A DNA stretch of 64,000 nt. Source: Salaquimonas sp041736675 (GTDB lineage: Bacteria > Pseudomonadota > Alphaproteobacteria > Rhizobiales > Rhizobiaceae). The stretch covers positions 62,001-126,000 of the forward strand of contig JBGSTD010000047.1 of NCBI GenBank assembly GCA_041736675.1. The letters run 5' to 3'. Every line of letters starts with the position of its first letter. Positions within the stretch are counted from its first letter, which is position 1. The notes beneath the pieces were generated by a model. That model made no database searches and had not been told where the DNA came from. It saw only the letters and a program-made list of their open reading frames with translations. Made by a program: the position numbers and the translations under genes. Positions 15,759-23,840 of the stretch are shown piece after piece.

Positions 15759-16799
15759 ATGTTGAGTAGAATTATCAGTTCAATAGGTGTTTCATTCGCG
15801 ATGGTGGTATCGACACTGCTAGCTGGAACGCTTTCAGCAAATGCCCAAAGGGTGACCATCACCTATGCCCATTGCTGTCCGGCAGACCACACTTTTGGTG
15901 TATATGCCCACCAGTTTGCGGAGAGGGTGAAGGAAAATTCCAACGGCGAGATCGTGGTTGAGGTTCTCGATGGCGGTGTCATGGGAGACGAACAGGCTAT
16001 CGCACAAAAGGTACAACTGGGCACTGTCCAGATGGGTGGCATCACGTCCAACAACGTCGCCCAGCTGGCGCCTTCGCTCAATGTTCTTGTTCTTCCATAC
16101 ATGAACGCCAGCCCTGACGACCTGACCGGCGAGGGCGGCCTGTTGCGGGCGGGGCCATTCAGGGATGAAATGAACAAGCGTATTTTGGCGGAAAGTGGCA
16201 GCCTGAGAATGGTTGGCGGGTTCACAAACTCCTTTCGCAGCATGTTTTCAAAAGACAAGTGCATTTCAACAATTGGTGATTTGCAAGGCCTGAAAATCAG
16301 GGCACCAAAAAATCCGGTCATGACCGCCATGTGGGACTCCTGGGGTGTTTCGACCTATCCGATCGCTTGGGGGGAAACTTTTGGTGCAATCGCAACCGGA
16401 GTGGTGGATTCTTTTGACAGTCCCACGGATGTGATCCTGAGCATGGGCTTTCACGAGCACATCAAATACGTGACCGAAGCAACCTATCTGCCGCTTGCGG
16501 CAGTTGTCGTCATCAACAACGATTTCTTCAATGGCCTTTCTGAAGCCGATCAGCAGGCTATCTTGAAATCGGCTGAAGAAGTGGATGTCTCCCATGCTCA
16601 GCACGTTGCTGAAAACGGTGCCAAGGTCCGCAAGGCACTTACTGAGGAGCATGGGGTGACTTTCTGCGAACTAAAAGATGCTGACGTATGGGCTGAAAAG
16701 GCACGCGGTGCATGGCCACAGCTTTACGAACTTGTTGGCGGCGGCAAGGACTGGGTAGACATGACCGTCCGCTACAAGGAGACTGGCAGCCTGAATTAG
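15759..16799 (+). CDS. dctP: TRAP transporter substrate-binding protein (DctP family)
   Basis: 346 residues starting at the ATG at 15759 behind GGAGGAGAAG. A signal peptide of about 28 residues ends at Ala-Asn-Ala. The mature part has the DctP fold with Phe-Ala-Glu-Arg-Val, a Gly-Leu-Lys-Ile-Arg-Ala-Pro arginine (the usual carboxylate-binding Arg), and Trp-Gly-Glu-Thr-Phe-Gly-Ala-Ile with Gly-Val-Val-Asp-Ser. It binds an organic acid in the periplasm for the DctQM permease encoded next. An unusual Cys-Cys pair lies right after the N-terminal strand. Ligand not predictable by eye. Confidence 0.92.
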   Translation: MLSRIISSIGVSFAMVVSTLLAGTLSANAQRVTITYAHCCPADHTFGVYAHQFAERVKENSNGEIVVEVLDGGVMGDEQAIAQKVQLGTVQMGGITSNNVAQLAPSLNVLVLPYMNASPDDLTGEGGLLRAGPFRDEMNKRILAESGSLRMVGGFTNSFRSMFSKDKCISTIGDLQGLKIRAPKNPVMTAMWDSWGVSTYPIAWGETFGAIATGVVDSFDSPTDVILSMGFHEHIKYVTEATYLPLAAVVVINNDFFNGLSEADQQAILKSAEEVDVSHAQHVAENGAKVRKALTEEHGVTFCELKDADVWAEKARGAWPQLYELVGGGKDWVDMTVRYKETGSLN

Positions 16800-16823
16800 A
16801 GAGGGCTGACAGTTCGGGGCGAA

Positions 16824-16854
16824 ACCACTGCCGGGAGGGTTAACCGGCAGTGGT
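16824..16854 (+). other. Intercistronic hairpin between dctP and dctQ
   Basis: A perfect 11-bp inverted repeat, ACCACTGCCGG and CCGGCAGTGGT, around a 9-base loop, not followed by a T-run. Such hairpins after binding-protein genes commonly protect the upstream mRNA or lower read-through, so that binding protein is made in excess over permease. Role inferred from position. Confidence 0.6.
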
Positions 16855-16940
16855 CTGCACCAAAGCGCTCATCAACTTTGACAATTATTGCCAAATCAAC
16901 ACATTCCATCTGATTTCACTCTGGCGAACGGGCTGGTCCA

Positions 16941-17459
16941 ATGAACGCACGCATGGTCTCCCTTTTCAGCAAATTCGAGCTGACAGTCTCAAACCTAAGT
17001 CTGGCGCTGCTGGTTCTGGTCCTCGCCGCACAGATTTTTTTCCGATACGTGCTACAAATTGGTCTCTCTTGGAGTGAGGAAATTTCCCGGTTTGCATTTG
17101 TCTGGTTCGTTTACATATCGGCTAGCCTTGCGGCCCAGCGTGGCACCCATATTCGCGTCACCCTTTTTGCACGCCTCCTCCCGGTCGATAACCGTATAGT
17201 CTATCTGATTGCCGATGTGATCTGGATCATCTTCAACGCATTCGTTGTGCTCGCCGGTATCCAGTTGATCCAGCGCACCATCGCCTATCCGGTCTATTCC
17301 ACATCGCTGTTTCTGCCATTGGCCTATATTTACACGGTAATCCCGATTGCCCATGCGTTGATGATCATCCGCATCATCGAACGCCAGTGGAATTCCTGGG
17401 TTCATGGCGTTCCGCTGATTGCCGGCGAAGGTGATGTTGTCGAGGAGAAATTGTCATGA
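16941..17459 (+). CDS. dctQ: TRAP transporter small permease (DctQ family)
   Basis: 172 residues with four predicted membrane helices. The DctQ hallmark Phe-Phe-Arg-Tyr-Val-Leu followed by Leu-Ser-Trp-Ser-Glu-Glu-Ile-Ser-Arg-Phe-Ala-Phe-Val-Trp is near residues 33-55, and Arg-Gly-Thr-His-Ile-Arg-Val follows. It forms the membrane complex with DctM. Its stop overlaps the dctM start (ATGA). A gap of about 140 bases containing a strong hairpin separates it from dctP, so its expression is probably lower. Confidence 0.92.
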   Translation: MNARMVSLFSKFELTVSNLSLALLVLVLAAQIFFRYVLQIGLSWSEEISRFAFVWFVYISASLAAQRGTHIRVTLFARLLPVDNRIVYLIADVIWIIFNAFVVLAGIQLIQRTIAYPVYSTSLFLPLAYIYTVIPIAHALMIIRIIERQWNSWVHGVPLIAGEGDVVEEKLS

Positions 17460-18721
17460 CTTTTGTCATCGTCTTCATCCTCTGCCTGGTCCTTGGCGTT
17501 CCGATTTTTGTAACCCTTGGTGTGCCATCGCTGCTTGAATTGCTCAACTCACCCATCCCACTGGCGTCCCTCGCCCACAGCCTGTTTGACGGGGTCGACA
17601 AGTTTCCACTGCTGGCCATTCCCTGCTTCGTGCTGGCCGGCGCAATCATGTCGCGCGCAGGTATCACCCGTGACATCATTGACGTGATGCGCTCGGTTGT
17701 TGGCGGCGCCTATGGCGGACTCGCCATTGTGACAATTCTTTCCTGCATGTTCTTTGCTGCAATATCGGGCTCCGGGCCCGGCACGGTTGCGGCGATTGGA
17801 ACCCTGCTCATTCCAGCCATGAAAGACGACGGCTATCCCAAGGACTTTGCTGCGGCTGTCGCATCTTCGGGTGGCACACTCGGCATATTGTTGCCACCCA
17901 GCAATCCCATGATCGTTTATGGCGTCTTGGCGTCCGTATCCATTGGCGACCTTTTCCTCGCCGGATTGCTGCCGGGCATATTGATGGGCGCGCTGTTGAT
18001 TGGCACAACCTATTTGCTGTCGCGCAAGAACGGATATCGCGGCACACCGCATACATTCGAGGCAAGAAAATTCGCTGCGAGCATCTACAAGGCGAAGTTC
18101 TCACTGTCGATGCCCTTCATCGTGCTGGGTGGAATCTACGGCGGCATATTCACACCGGTGGAAGCCTCGGTCATTGCCGTGCTTTATGCCCTTCTTGTGG
18201 GGATGCTGGTCAAGCGCAGCATGGGGATTGGTGACTTGTGGACAGCGCTTACCGAAGCGAGCACCATCTGTGGCGGACTTATTCTCATCATGGGAACAGC
18301 GATCTTCTTCGGTGAATTCCTCGCGATCAATCTCATTCCGCAAAAGATCGCAAAATCGCTGCTTTCGATTACCAGCGATCCCACCATGATGCTGTTGCTT
18401 ATATGCGCCATCCTCATCGTTCTGGGAACCTTCATGGAAACCCTGTCGACAGTTATCATCCTGACACCGATCCTGCTGCCGCTGATCAAGCAGCTTGGGA
18501 TTGATCCGATTCATTTTGGCATCCTGCTGGTGGTTACCAGTGAAATAGGTTTCCTGACTCCGCCGCTGGGGGTCAATCTTTTTGTCGCGTGCGGCATATC
18601 AGGACTGACAATCGAGGAAGTTTCAAAAAGAGTCCTGCCGTTCATTGCCACCATCATCGTGGGGATGCTGATCCTGCTTTACTTCCCGCAGATCAGCCTG
18701 TTCCTGCTTTCTTTCAAGTAA
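17456..18721 (+). CDS. dctM: TRAP transporter large permease (DctM family)
   Basis: 421 residues, 11 to 12 membrane helices, ion-transporter superfamily. Family motifs seen: Pro-Leu-Leu-Ala-Ile-Pro-Cys-Phe-Val-Leu-Ala-Gly, Ser-Gly-Ser-Gly-Pro-Gly-Thr-Val-Ala-Ala-Ile-Gly, Leu-Leu-Pro-Pro-Ser-Asn-Pro-Met, and Phe-Leu-Thr-Pro-Pro-Leu-Gly-Val-Asn-Leu-Phe. It drives sodium-coupled uptake of the acid bound by DctP. It is coupled to dctQ by a 4-bp overlap and followed after 70 bases by the TPP enzyme, so the imported compound probably feeds the enzymes downstream. Confidence 0.95.
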   Translation: MTFVIVFILCLVLGVPIFVTLGVPSLLELLNSPIPLASLAHSLFDGVDKFPLLAIPCFVLAGAIMSRAGITRDIIDVMRSVVGGAYGGLAIVTILSCMFFAAISGSGPGTVAAIGTLLIPAMKDDGYPKDFAAAVASSGGTLGILLPPSNPMIVYGVLASVSIGDLFLAGLLPGILMGALLIGTTYLLSRKNGYRGTPHTFEARKFAASIYKAKFSLSMPFIVLGGIYGGIFTPVEASVIAVLYALLVGMLVKRSMGIGDLWTALTEASTICGGLILIMGTAIFFGEFLAINLIPQKIAKSLLSITSDPTMMLLLICAILIVLGTFMETLSTVIILTPILLPLIKQLGIDPIHFGILLVVTSEIGFLTPPLGVNLFVACGISGLTIEEVSKRVLPFIATIIVGMLILLYFPQISLFLLSFK

Positions 18722-18791
18722 CCTGAATGCGCAGGTTCGCCTGCCAAACCTACAAAAGTGTCCGGACGTTGACCGGTGAAATGGAGAAAAA

Positions 18792-20483
18792 ATGCGTACC
18801 AATGAAGGCATCATCAGCACATTCCTTGAAGCTGGCATCAATCGGGGCTTCACCTTGCCAGGCCTCGGCATAACCTGGTCCCTGCCCGCCTTTCATGAGC
18901 GCCGCGACGAATTTGACATTGTGCTTGCCCGTTCCGAGCAATGCGCTTCCGTGATGGCACAGGTCGCAGGCAAGATGACCGGCAAACCGGGTCTGCTGAT
19001 GGCCCAGGGGCCCTTTGCCACAACAACCGGTGCCTTCGGCATCCTTGAGGCCTATTTCTCTTCCACCCCCATGGTGATCCTGACAGACACCTCCTGCTAT
19101 GACGGATTTGCACAATACGGGGTCTACCAGACCATGACTGGGGACTACGGCGCAGCAGATGCGTTTGCGGTCCTCAAGACCATGACCAAATATGCGACCT
19201 ATGCCACAACGCCGGGTGAAGCGGTCTATGGCGCGCAACTGGCGGTGAAACATGCATCGACGCCGCGCCAGGGTCCGGCGGCAATCATCATGCGCTCAAA
19301 CATCATCAAGCAGGAGATTCCCGAAGCAATGCGGGCGCGGATCTATCCGGTGGATGGCTATCTGCGCAATACGCCGCCAAAGGTCGACAAGGATGCGGTC
19401 GATCAGATTTCGAAAATTCTGGCAAATGCCAAGCAACCGGTGATGATCATAGGCAACGGGGTCTACTCAAGTCGCTGCGGCCCGGCCTTGCAGGCATTTG
19501 CGGTCCGCAACGGGATCGCCATTGCATCCAGCTATCATGGCAAGGGCACGATTGATGAAACCTGCGATATCGCCGTCGGCATGATGGGAACATGGGGATC
19601 GGCAGCGGCAAACCGGATGGTGCAGGCTGCCGATGTCGTTCTGGTGATGGGCTGCAGTCTGGGCCCGGAATATACCCGCTTTCGTGATGACAAGATGATC
19701 CGCCCCGGAGACCAGACCATTATCCAGGTTGATATTGATCCGCTGCAATCGGGGTGGGTGGTTCCCGTTGACATGGCAGTCAATGGCGATGTGGCGCAAG
19801 TCGCCGCCCTGCTGGGCGATTCTCGTCCGCATGATGGTGATCTCATGACAAAGCGAAAGGAAACTATCGCCCGAATCAAGGTCGAGAACCAATATGGCAT
19901 ATTACCAAAAATGCCGTCAAAAGATGGGACCGTGCACTATGCCGATATCATGCGCGGCCTGCAGGAATTCCTGACCGATGATGACTTGTTGACGCTCGAT
20001 GCGGGGACAAACCGCATCTGGGCAACGACACGGTTGCAGCTGCGTTCACCCAATCAACTGATTGCACCGGGCGGCATTGGCGGAATGGGCTGGAGTACGC
20101 CTGCTGCGACTGCTGCCAAGGTTGTCGAACCAGGCAAGCGTGTTACCGGCGTCATCGGTGACGGTGGTTTTGTAATGACCATGGATGCTGTTGCTACGGC
20201 TGCCGAGCGCGGGTTGGATGTTGTCTATGTGGTGGCAAACAATGCCGGGCTTGGCATGGTACGTGACAATCTGGGCAACCAGCGCATTGCGGTGGACTTT
20301 GCCGATCATGATTTTACCAAGGTCGCAGAAGGATTGGGCGGGCGCGGAATAACCGTTACCGAACCCGACCAGATGACCGATGCACTGGAAGAGGCACACA
20401 AGCTGGGTGGGCCTGTGGTCATCGACGTCAAGGTCGATCCGGCCGCAAGCCATCGTGATTGCTCGAACTATGCTGAACTCTGA
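18792..20483 (+). CDS. Thiamine diphosphate-dependent enzyme (acetolactate synthase/benzoylformate decarboxylase superfamily)
   Basis: 563 residues with the three-domain layout of the superfamily: pyrimidine-binding domain with catalytic Glu in Arg-Ser-Glu-Gln-Cys-Ala (about residue 48), central domain (Val-Met-Ile-Ile-Gly-Asn-Gly), and pyrophosphate domain with Gly-Asp-Gly-Gly-Phe ending in Ala-Asn-Asn. It starts at the ATG at 18792 after GGAGAAAA. It could decarboxylate a 2-oxo acid or ligate or cleave a C-C bond. It does not show the features I associate with IlvB, oxalyl-CoA decarboxylase or IolD, so no specific reaction is named. Its place behind a TRAP transporter and before two Rossmann-fold oxidoreductases suggests a catabolic role. 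Confidence 0.85.
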   Translation: MRTNEGIISTFLEAGINRGFTLPGLGITWSLPAFHERRDEFDIVLARSEQCASVMAQVAGKMTGKPGLLMAQGPFATTTGAFGILEAYFSSTPMVILTDTSCYDGFAQYGVYQTMTGDYGAADAFAVLKTMTKYATYATTPGEAVYGAQLAVKHASTPRQGPAAIIMRSNIIKQEIPEAMRARIYPVDGYLRNTPPKVDKDAVDQISKILANAKQPVMIIGNGVYSSRCGPALQAFAVRNGIAIASSYHGKGTIDETCDIAVGMMGTWGSAAANRMVQAADVVLVMGCSLGPEYTRFRDDKMIRPGDQTIIQVDIDPLQSGWVVPVDMAVNGDVAQVAALLGDSRPHDGDLMTKRKETIARIKVENQYGILPKMPSKDGTVHYADIMRGLQEFLTDDDLLTLDAGTNRIWATTRLQLRSPNQLIAPGGIGGMGWSTPAATAAKVVEPGKRVTGVIGDGGFVMTMDAVATAAERGLDVVYVVANNAGLGMVRDNLGNQRIAVDFADHDFTKVAEGLGGRGITVTEPDQMTDALEEAHKLGGPVVIDVKVDPAASHRDCSNYAEL

Positions 20484-20498
20484 TCTTGGGGAAAAACA

Positions 20499-21260
20499 AT
20501 GAAGCGGTTCGAAAACCGGGATATACTGATTTCAGCAGGCGCTGATGGTCTTGGGCTTGCCATAGCCCAGCGACTGGCAGCAGAAGGCGGCAAAGTGGTT
20601 GTCCTCGACAGGAATGAGGACGCTATTTCCGACGCTCACAAAGTGTCCCCTGAAATCCGCTATGAATGCGTTGACCTGATGAATGCAAAAGCGGTGGCTA
20701 AGATCATCGCGGCACTTCATGGCGAAGGCGTAAAATTCGATGTTCTGGTCAACAACGCAGGCGGCTCCCTGCACACGCCGCGGCCGTTTCTCGATGAAAG
20801 TGACGAGGATTGGGACCGGGTTTTCGCCTTGAACCTTACTGCAGCCGTCAGGCTAACCCGGCTTTTACTTCCGGCAATGATCCAGTCCGGTTATGGCCGG
20901 ATCATCAATCTCGGTTCGAAAGCGGGAAGATATGGCAGTCTGTTCACAGGTGCAAACTATGTCGCGGCCAAGGGTGCTGTGCAATCCATGACGCTGCAAT
21001 TGGCGCAGGAATTCGGTCCAAATGGCGTAACCTGCAACGCGGTGTGCCCTGGCGCCATTTTGACACCCCGGGTGGAACGCCTTTTGTCAGAACGCATGAC
21101 CCCGCAGGAACGCGCAGCGACCATCGAAGCGATACCTGTGCGTCGCAACGGGCGGGTGGAAGACGTTTCAGCGGCAGTCGCCTTTCTGGCTTCCGAGGAA
21201 GCGGGCTTCATTACGGGTCAGCTTCTTGATGTGAATGGCGGACAGGGGATGGCATCATGA
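20499..21260 (+). CDS. SDR family oxidoreductase
   Basis: 253-residue classical short-chain dehydrogenase. The cofactor motif reads Ser-Ala-Gly-Ala-Asp-Gly-Leu-Gly near residues 11-18, with Ser in place of the usual Thr. Asp after the second strand (Val-Leu-Asp-Arg) suggests NAD preference. Asn-Asn-Ala-Gly-Gly, the Ser of Asn-Leu-Gly-Ser-Lys and Tyr-x3-Lys (Tyr-Val-Ala-Ala-Lys) supply the catalytic set, and Gly-Gln-Leu-Leu-Asp-Val-Asn-Gly-Gly closes the fold. It begins 15 bases after the TPP enzyme and overlaps the epimerase gene. Probably oxidises an alcohol group of the imported sugar acid or polyol. Confidence 0.9.
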   Translation: MKRFENRDILISAGADGLGLAIAQRLAAEGGKVVVLDRNEDAISDAHKVSPEIRYECVDLMNAKAVAKIIAALHGEGVKFDVLVNNAGGSLHTPRPFLDESDEDWDRVFALNLTAAVRLTRLLLPAMIQSGYGRIINLGSKAGRYGSLFTGANYVAAKGAVQSMTLQLAQEFGPNGVTCNAVCPGAILTPRVERLLSERMTPQERAATIEAIPVRRNGRVEDVSAAVAFLASEEAGFITGQLLDVNGGQGMAS

Positions 21261-22150
21261 TCGACAAAAATGAAAACCAGATCGGACCGGTTCTGATCAC
21301 TGGAGGCAACGGCTTTCTGGGACAGGCTTTGTCGAGGATCCTGATTGAAAAAGGCGAAAATGTTGTCTCCCTTGATCTTGCTCAGCCAAAGATACCGATT
21401 GCAGGCGTGACGGTCGAGACAGCCAACATAACAGATATCAAGGCAATGACTGCCATCGCCGAAAAGCATCGTACACGGGCAATCGTCCATCTTGCAGCGC
21501 TGGTGATCCCGACTTGCAAGGCCGATCCTGTATTGGGTGCCGAAGTCAACATCATTGGTCATCTCAATATGCTGGAAATCGCACGCAGGCTGGATATCCG
21601 CCGATTTGTCTACACCAGCTCGGTGGCCGCCCTGCCCCGCGGAAACCTCGATTCACCTGTCAACCTTTACGGTGCCTACAAGCGATGCTGTGAGGACATC
21701 TCCAAGATCTGGTTTCTAGACCACGGCATTCCCTCGATCGGGCTCAGGCCAAATGTAGTCTATGGGCCGGGCCGCGAACAGGGGGAGACGGCAGCCATTA
21801 CGCTAGCAATAAAGGCGGCGGCGCAGGGCGAAACGTATCAAATGCCATTCGCAGGCTCCATGTGCTTTCAGTATCTCGACGAAGTAGTCGATGTCATAGC
21901 CAGATGTCTGAGTGCCTCGCCTGACTTACCTGTGGTCAGCGATGTAACCGATCAGGTCCAGTCAATTGATGAAGTTCTAGCGGAAATCAGGTCCATTGAT
22001 CCGGAAGCAAAGCTAGTGCCCTCTGACAAGGTACGGGCTGCACCACCCAAACTGGACAATGCCCCCCTTCGCAAGCTTTTGGGACATTGGCTTTCCGTCA
22101 GCCTTGATGAAGGGGTTCGCAGGACATATGAATTCTACAAGCAGGATTGA
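21257..22150 (+). CDS. NAD-dependent epimerase/dehydratase family protein
   Basis: 297-residue extended SDR. The motif Thr-Gly-Gly-Asn-Gly-Phe-Leu-Gly lies at about residues 15-22, the catalytic Ser in Tyr-Thr-Ser-Ser-Val, and Tyr-x3-Lys in Tyr-Gly-Ala-Tyr-Lys-Arg. Pro-Asn-Val-Val-Tyr-Gly-Pro-Gly-Arg is the usual nucleotide- or sugar-side motif. It overlaps the SDR gene by 4 bp and ends the cassette. With the lactonase at the front of the cassette, a uronate-dehydrogenase-like role (aldose or uronate to lactone) is one option; nucleotide-sugar epimerase is less likely in a TRAP operon. Confidence 0.85.
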   Translation: MIDKNENQIGPVLITGGNGFLGQALSRILIEKGENVVSLDLAQPKIPIAGVTVETANITDIKAMTAIAEKHRTRAIVHLAALVIPTCKADPVLGAEVNIIGHLNMLEIARRLDIRRFVYTSSVAALPRGNLDSPVNLYGAYKRCCEDISKIWFLDHGIPSIGLRPNVVYGPGREQGETAAITLAIKAAAQGETYQMPFAGSMCFQYLDEVVDVIARCLSASPDLPVVSDVTDQVQSIDEVLAEIRSIDPEAKLVPSDKVRAAPPKLDNAPLRKLLGHWLSVSLDEGVRRTYEFYKQD

Positions 22151-22213
22151 TGGCACTAAACACGCTAGACAATTTTCATATGAACCTCATGTTGCTCCGC
22201 GCGTTCGAAGCCT

Positions 22214-22238
22214 GCCGATGATTCACTGGATCATCGGC
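22214..22238 (+). terminator. Hairpin after the epimerase gene
   Basis: Perfect 9-bp stem GCCGATGAT / ATCATCGGC with a 7-base loop, 64 bases after the cassette's last stop. The T-run is very weak, so this is a possible terminator or an mRNA-stabilising end rather than a textbook intrinsic terminator. Confidence 0.4.
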
Positions 22239-22263
22239 TTGGCGCTTGGTGCCAACCAGTTTC

Positions 22264-22286
22264 TCACTCCCACTCGATTGTTCCAG
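22264..22286. repeat. 23-bp duplication of the guaA 3' end (putative attL)
   Basis: All 23 bases are identical to 24780-24802, which encode the last seven codons and stop of guaA on the - strand (Thr-Ile-Glu-Trp-Glu-stop). Identity ends sharply on the right: guaA continues, while this copy runs into unrelated AT-rich DNA. Same orientation as the guaA copy. This is the signature left when a site-specific integrase uses the 3' end of a gene as target, and the 3' end of guaA is a known integration site for genomic islands. Confidence 0.8.
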
Positions 22287-22357
22287 AGCGTCTAAATTAT
22301 TGAAATAAAAGAGATTTTTGCGACAATCTGCGCATACCGTCACTATCTTACGTCTTT

Positions 22358-22440
22358 GATAAGTAGCGCTTTATTTTCAATTGGTTGCAGTATTCACACT
22401 TTAGGCTCTGTTATCAATTTGGCTCCAAGTTTCTGCCTGT
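22358..22440 (+). repeat. Diverged direct repeat, right copy
   Basis: Partner of the repeat at 13602-13680, same orientation, lying about 70 bases after the putative att site just as the left copy lies about 85 bases after the degenerate att site. No coding sense is apparent. It may be an att-proximal arm shared by two related integrated elements. Confidence 0.5.
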
Positions 22441-22462
22441 GGAAAGTCGCCCGAGAAACAAT

Positions 22463-22723
22463 TCATATGTCATTACTGACAAAGCACGCCCAAAAAGGAG
22501 AATGCTTTTTCAGCGTCAGCCAGAACAACCCCTGCTTCAAGTATACGGTGATCCGTTCCTCAAGAGCTTGAAAGCCGACTTTGTTGAGGCAATAGGCGGC
22601 GGCAATCACGCTGCCCCCGGAAACTAACTCCGAACCGGATAATCTTGGGGGCAACGTAATACGCGACCCATCACCTGACAGTGCAAGGGCGATGTCCTTG
22701 GTCGCATTATTCATTTCAGACAC
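22463..22723 (-). CDS. Small hypothetical protein downstream of the DUF4143 remnant
   Basis: Up to 86 residues from a GTG at 22723 or an ATG at 22714, three bases after the stop of the DUF4143 fragment on the same strand. I do not recognise a family. The first 55 residues look protein-like (Ala-Leu-Ala-Leu-Ser-Gly-Asp-Gly, Leu-Pro-Pro-Arg-Leu, Leu-Asn-Lys-Val-Gly-Phe), while the last 25 look like read-through into junk, so it may be frameshifted. It lies within the decayed island next to guaA. Confidence 0.25.
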   Translation of the reverse strand: MSEMNNATKDIALALSGDGSRITLPPRLSGSELVSGGSVIAAAYCLNKVGFQALEERITVYLKQGLFWLTLKKHSPFWACFVSNDI

Positions 22724-22726
22724 GGA

Positions 22727-23158
22727 CTACTCGCTCCACAAGGCTGACAGTGGCGTCGCAAACAGGTTGTCTGAAAACGGGACAACCTGATCATGGTCAT
22801 AAAGCACCATGCCTTGTACGAACTTCTTGCCGCATGCTTCGGCTAGTTTCCGCATGCCCGAGAAATCGTTCGCGGAGACCGTCGCCGATGATTTCACCTT
22901 GATCCCTACAACCTCACCTCGCCTGTTTTCCAGGACGATGTCTAATTCATTCTTGTCCTTGTCGCGGAAGTGCGAGAACGAGCAGCATTGCTCGCTCCAT
23001 GATGCGATCTTGCGAAGCTCACCGAACACGAAGGTTTCCAGGATCGGGCCAAAAGATGTCTTGTCCTTTGCTACGACAACCGGTGACACATCGCGTAGCG
23101 CCGCAAGAAGGCCGGCGTCGAGGAAGTGCAGCTTGGGGGTTTTGGTCAGGCGCTTCAA
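22727..23158 (-). pseudogene. C-terminal fragment of a DUF4143/AAA ATP-binding protein
   Basis: About 143 residues that match only the C-terminal half of the AAA_14-DUF4143 proteins: Lys-Leu-His-Phe-Leu-Asp-Ala-Gly-Leu-Leu, Gly-Pro-Ile-Leu-Glu-Thr-Phe-Val-Phe-Gly-Glu-Leu, Arg-Asp-Lys-Asp-Lys-Asn-Glu-Leu-Asp-Ile-Val-Leu-Glu and a PD-(D/E)xK-like Gly-Ile-Lys-Val-Lys-Ser-Ser. The N-terminal ATPase with its Walker motifs, normally about 200 residues, is missing; upstream DNA does not continue it. Full-length relatives are common cargo of mobile elements. The start codon given is a TTG with no ribosome site. Confidence 0.7.
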
Positions 23159-23392
23159 ACGCGAGTTTAATCCGCTTTTTACGCAGAGTCCGTGAGTTGA
23201 TTTCTAACGCCAAGAGGCCTGTTTTCGCAATGCCATATCGTGCCGTACCCGCTTGGCGTGAGATTGCCGAGCGATGAATGCGGTCTGTTTCGATTGTAGT
23301 CATCCTTCTATGCAATGATGTTGGTACGTGCCTCGGCAAGGGTAGTGAACAGCTTCTGTTGAAACAACCGTCCTTGATTTCGCTCACCCACA

Positions 23393-23732
23393 GTGACCAT
23401 CGGCACGTCGTTTGACACGCATTGCCCGACCGGCCACTGGCTGACGCTTGCCGCCGAGATCGGTGACCCGCACGACTTGCGCTTCCGGACTTTTGTCAAC
23501 TGTGAACTACGCCAGGACGGTAACACGCGCGACCTGATCTTCGACATCCATGACCAGATCGCCCACCTGAGCCAGATAAAGACTTTGAAACCCGGAGACA
23601 TTCTGGCGACCGGCACCCCGGCCAGGGTCGGGATCGCGTTCGATCCCACCCCGATATCTGGCACCGGGCGACAGGGTGCGCATGGAAATTGGCGGTCTGG
23701 GGCACATCGAAAACCGGGTGGCCATAGCCTAG
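23393..23732 (+). pseudogene. Fumarylacetoacetate hydrolase family protein, truncated and frameshifted
   Basis: The frame from about 23393 encodes the C-terminal catalytic part of an FAH-family hydrolase: Ser-Phe-Asp-Thr-His-Cys-Pro-Thr-Gly, Ile-Gly-Asp-Pro-His-Asp-Leu, Val-Asn-Cys-Glu-Leu, and Leu-Lys-Pro-Gly-Asp-Ile-Leu-Ala-Thr-Gly-Thr-Pro. Near 23648 the homology jumps to another frame, which reads Arg-Tyr-Leu-Ala-Pro-Gly-Asp-Arg-Val and on to Gly-His-Ile-Glu-Asn-Arg-Val before a TAG at 23730-23732. The N-terminal half is absent. One frameshift plus 5' truncation means it is dead. It is consistent with a scrapped catabolic gene inside the island. Confidence 0.8.
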
Positions 23733-23840
23733 TACCCAGCCAATGGTTGCCACCCGCCAGCGCGGCGGCTGAGGCTGCGTGCCTCACTTTCGGCTTGCCA
23801 GCGCGCCTTGAACCGCATCCAAACCTCGCCAGAAATAGCT

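Noticed and set aside
22440..22463. GGCTCTGTTATCAATTTGGC-like sequence near 22404 as an insertion-sequence end
   Set aside because: It resembles IS6-type ends only loosely, has no inverted partner and no transposase nearby; the homologous copy at 13650 does not keep it.
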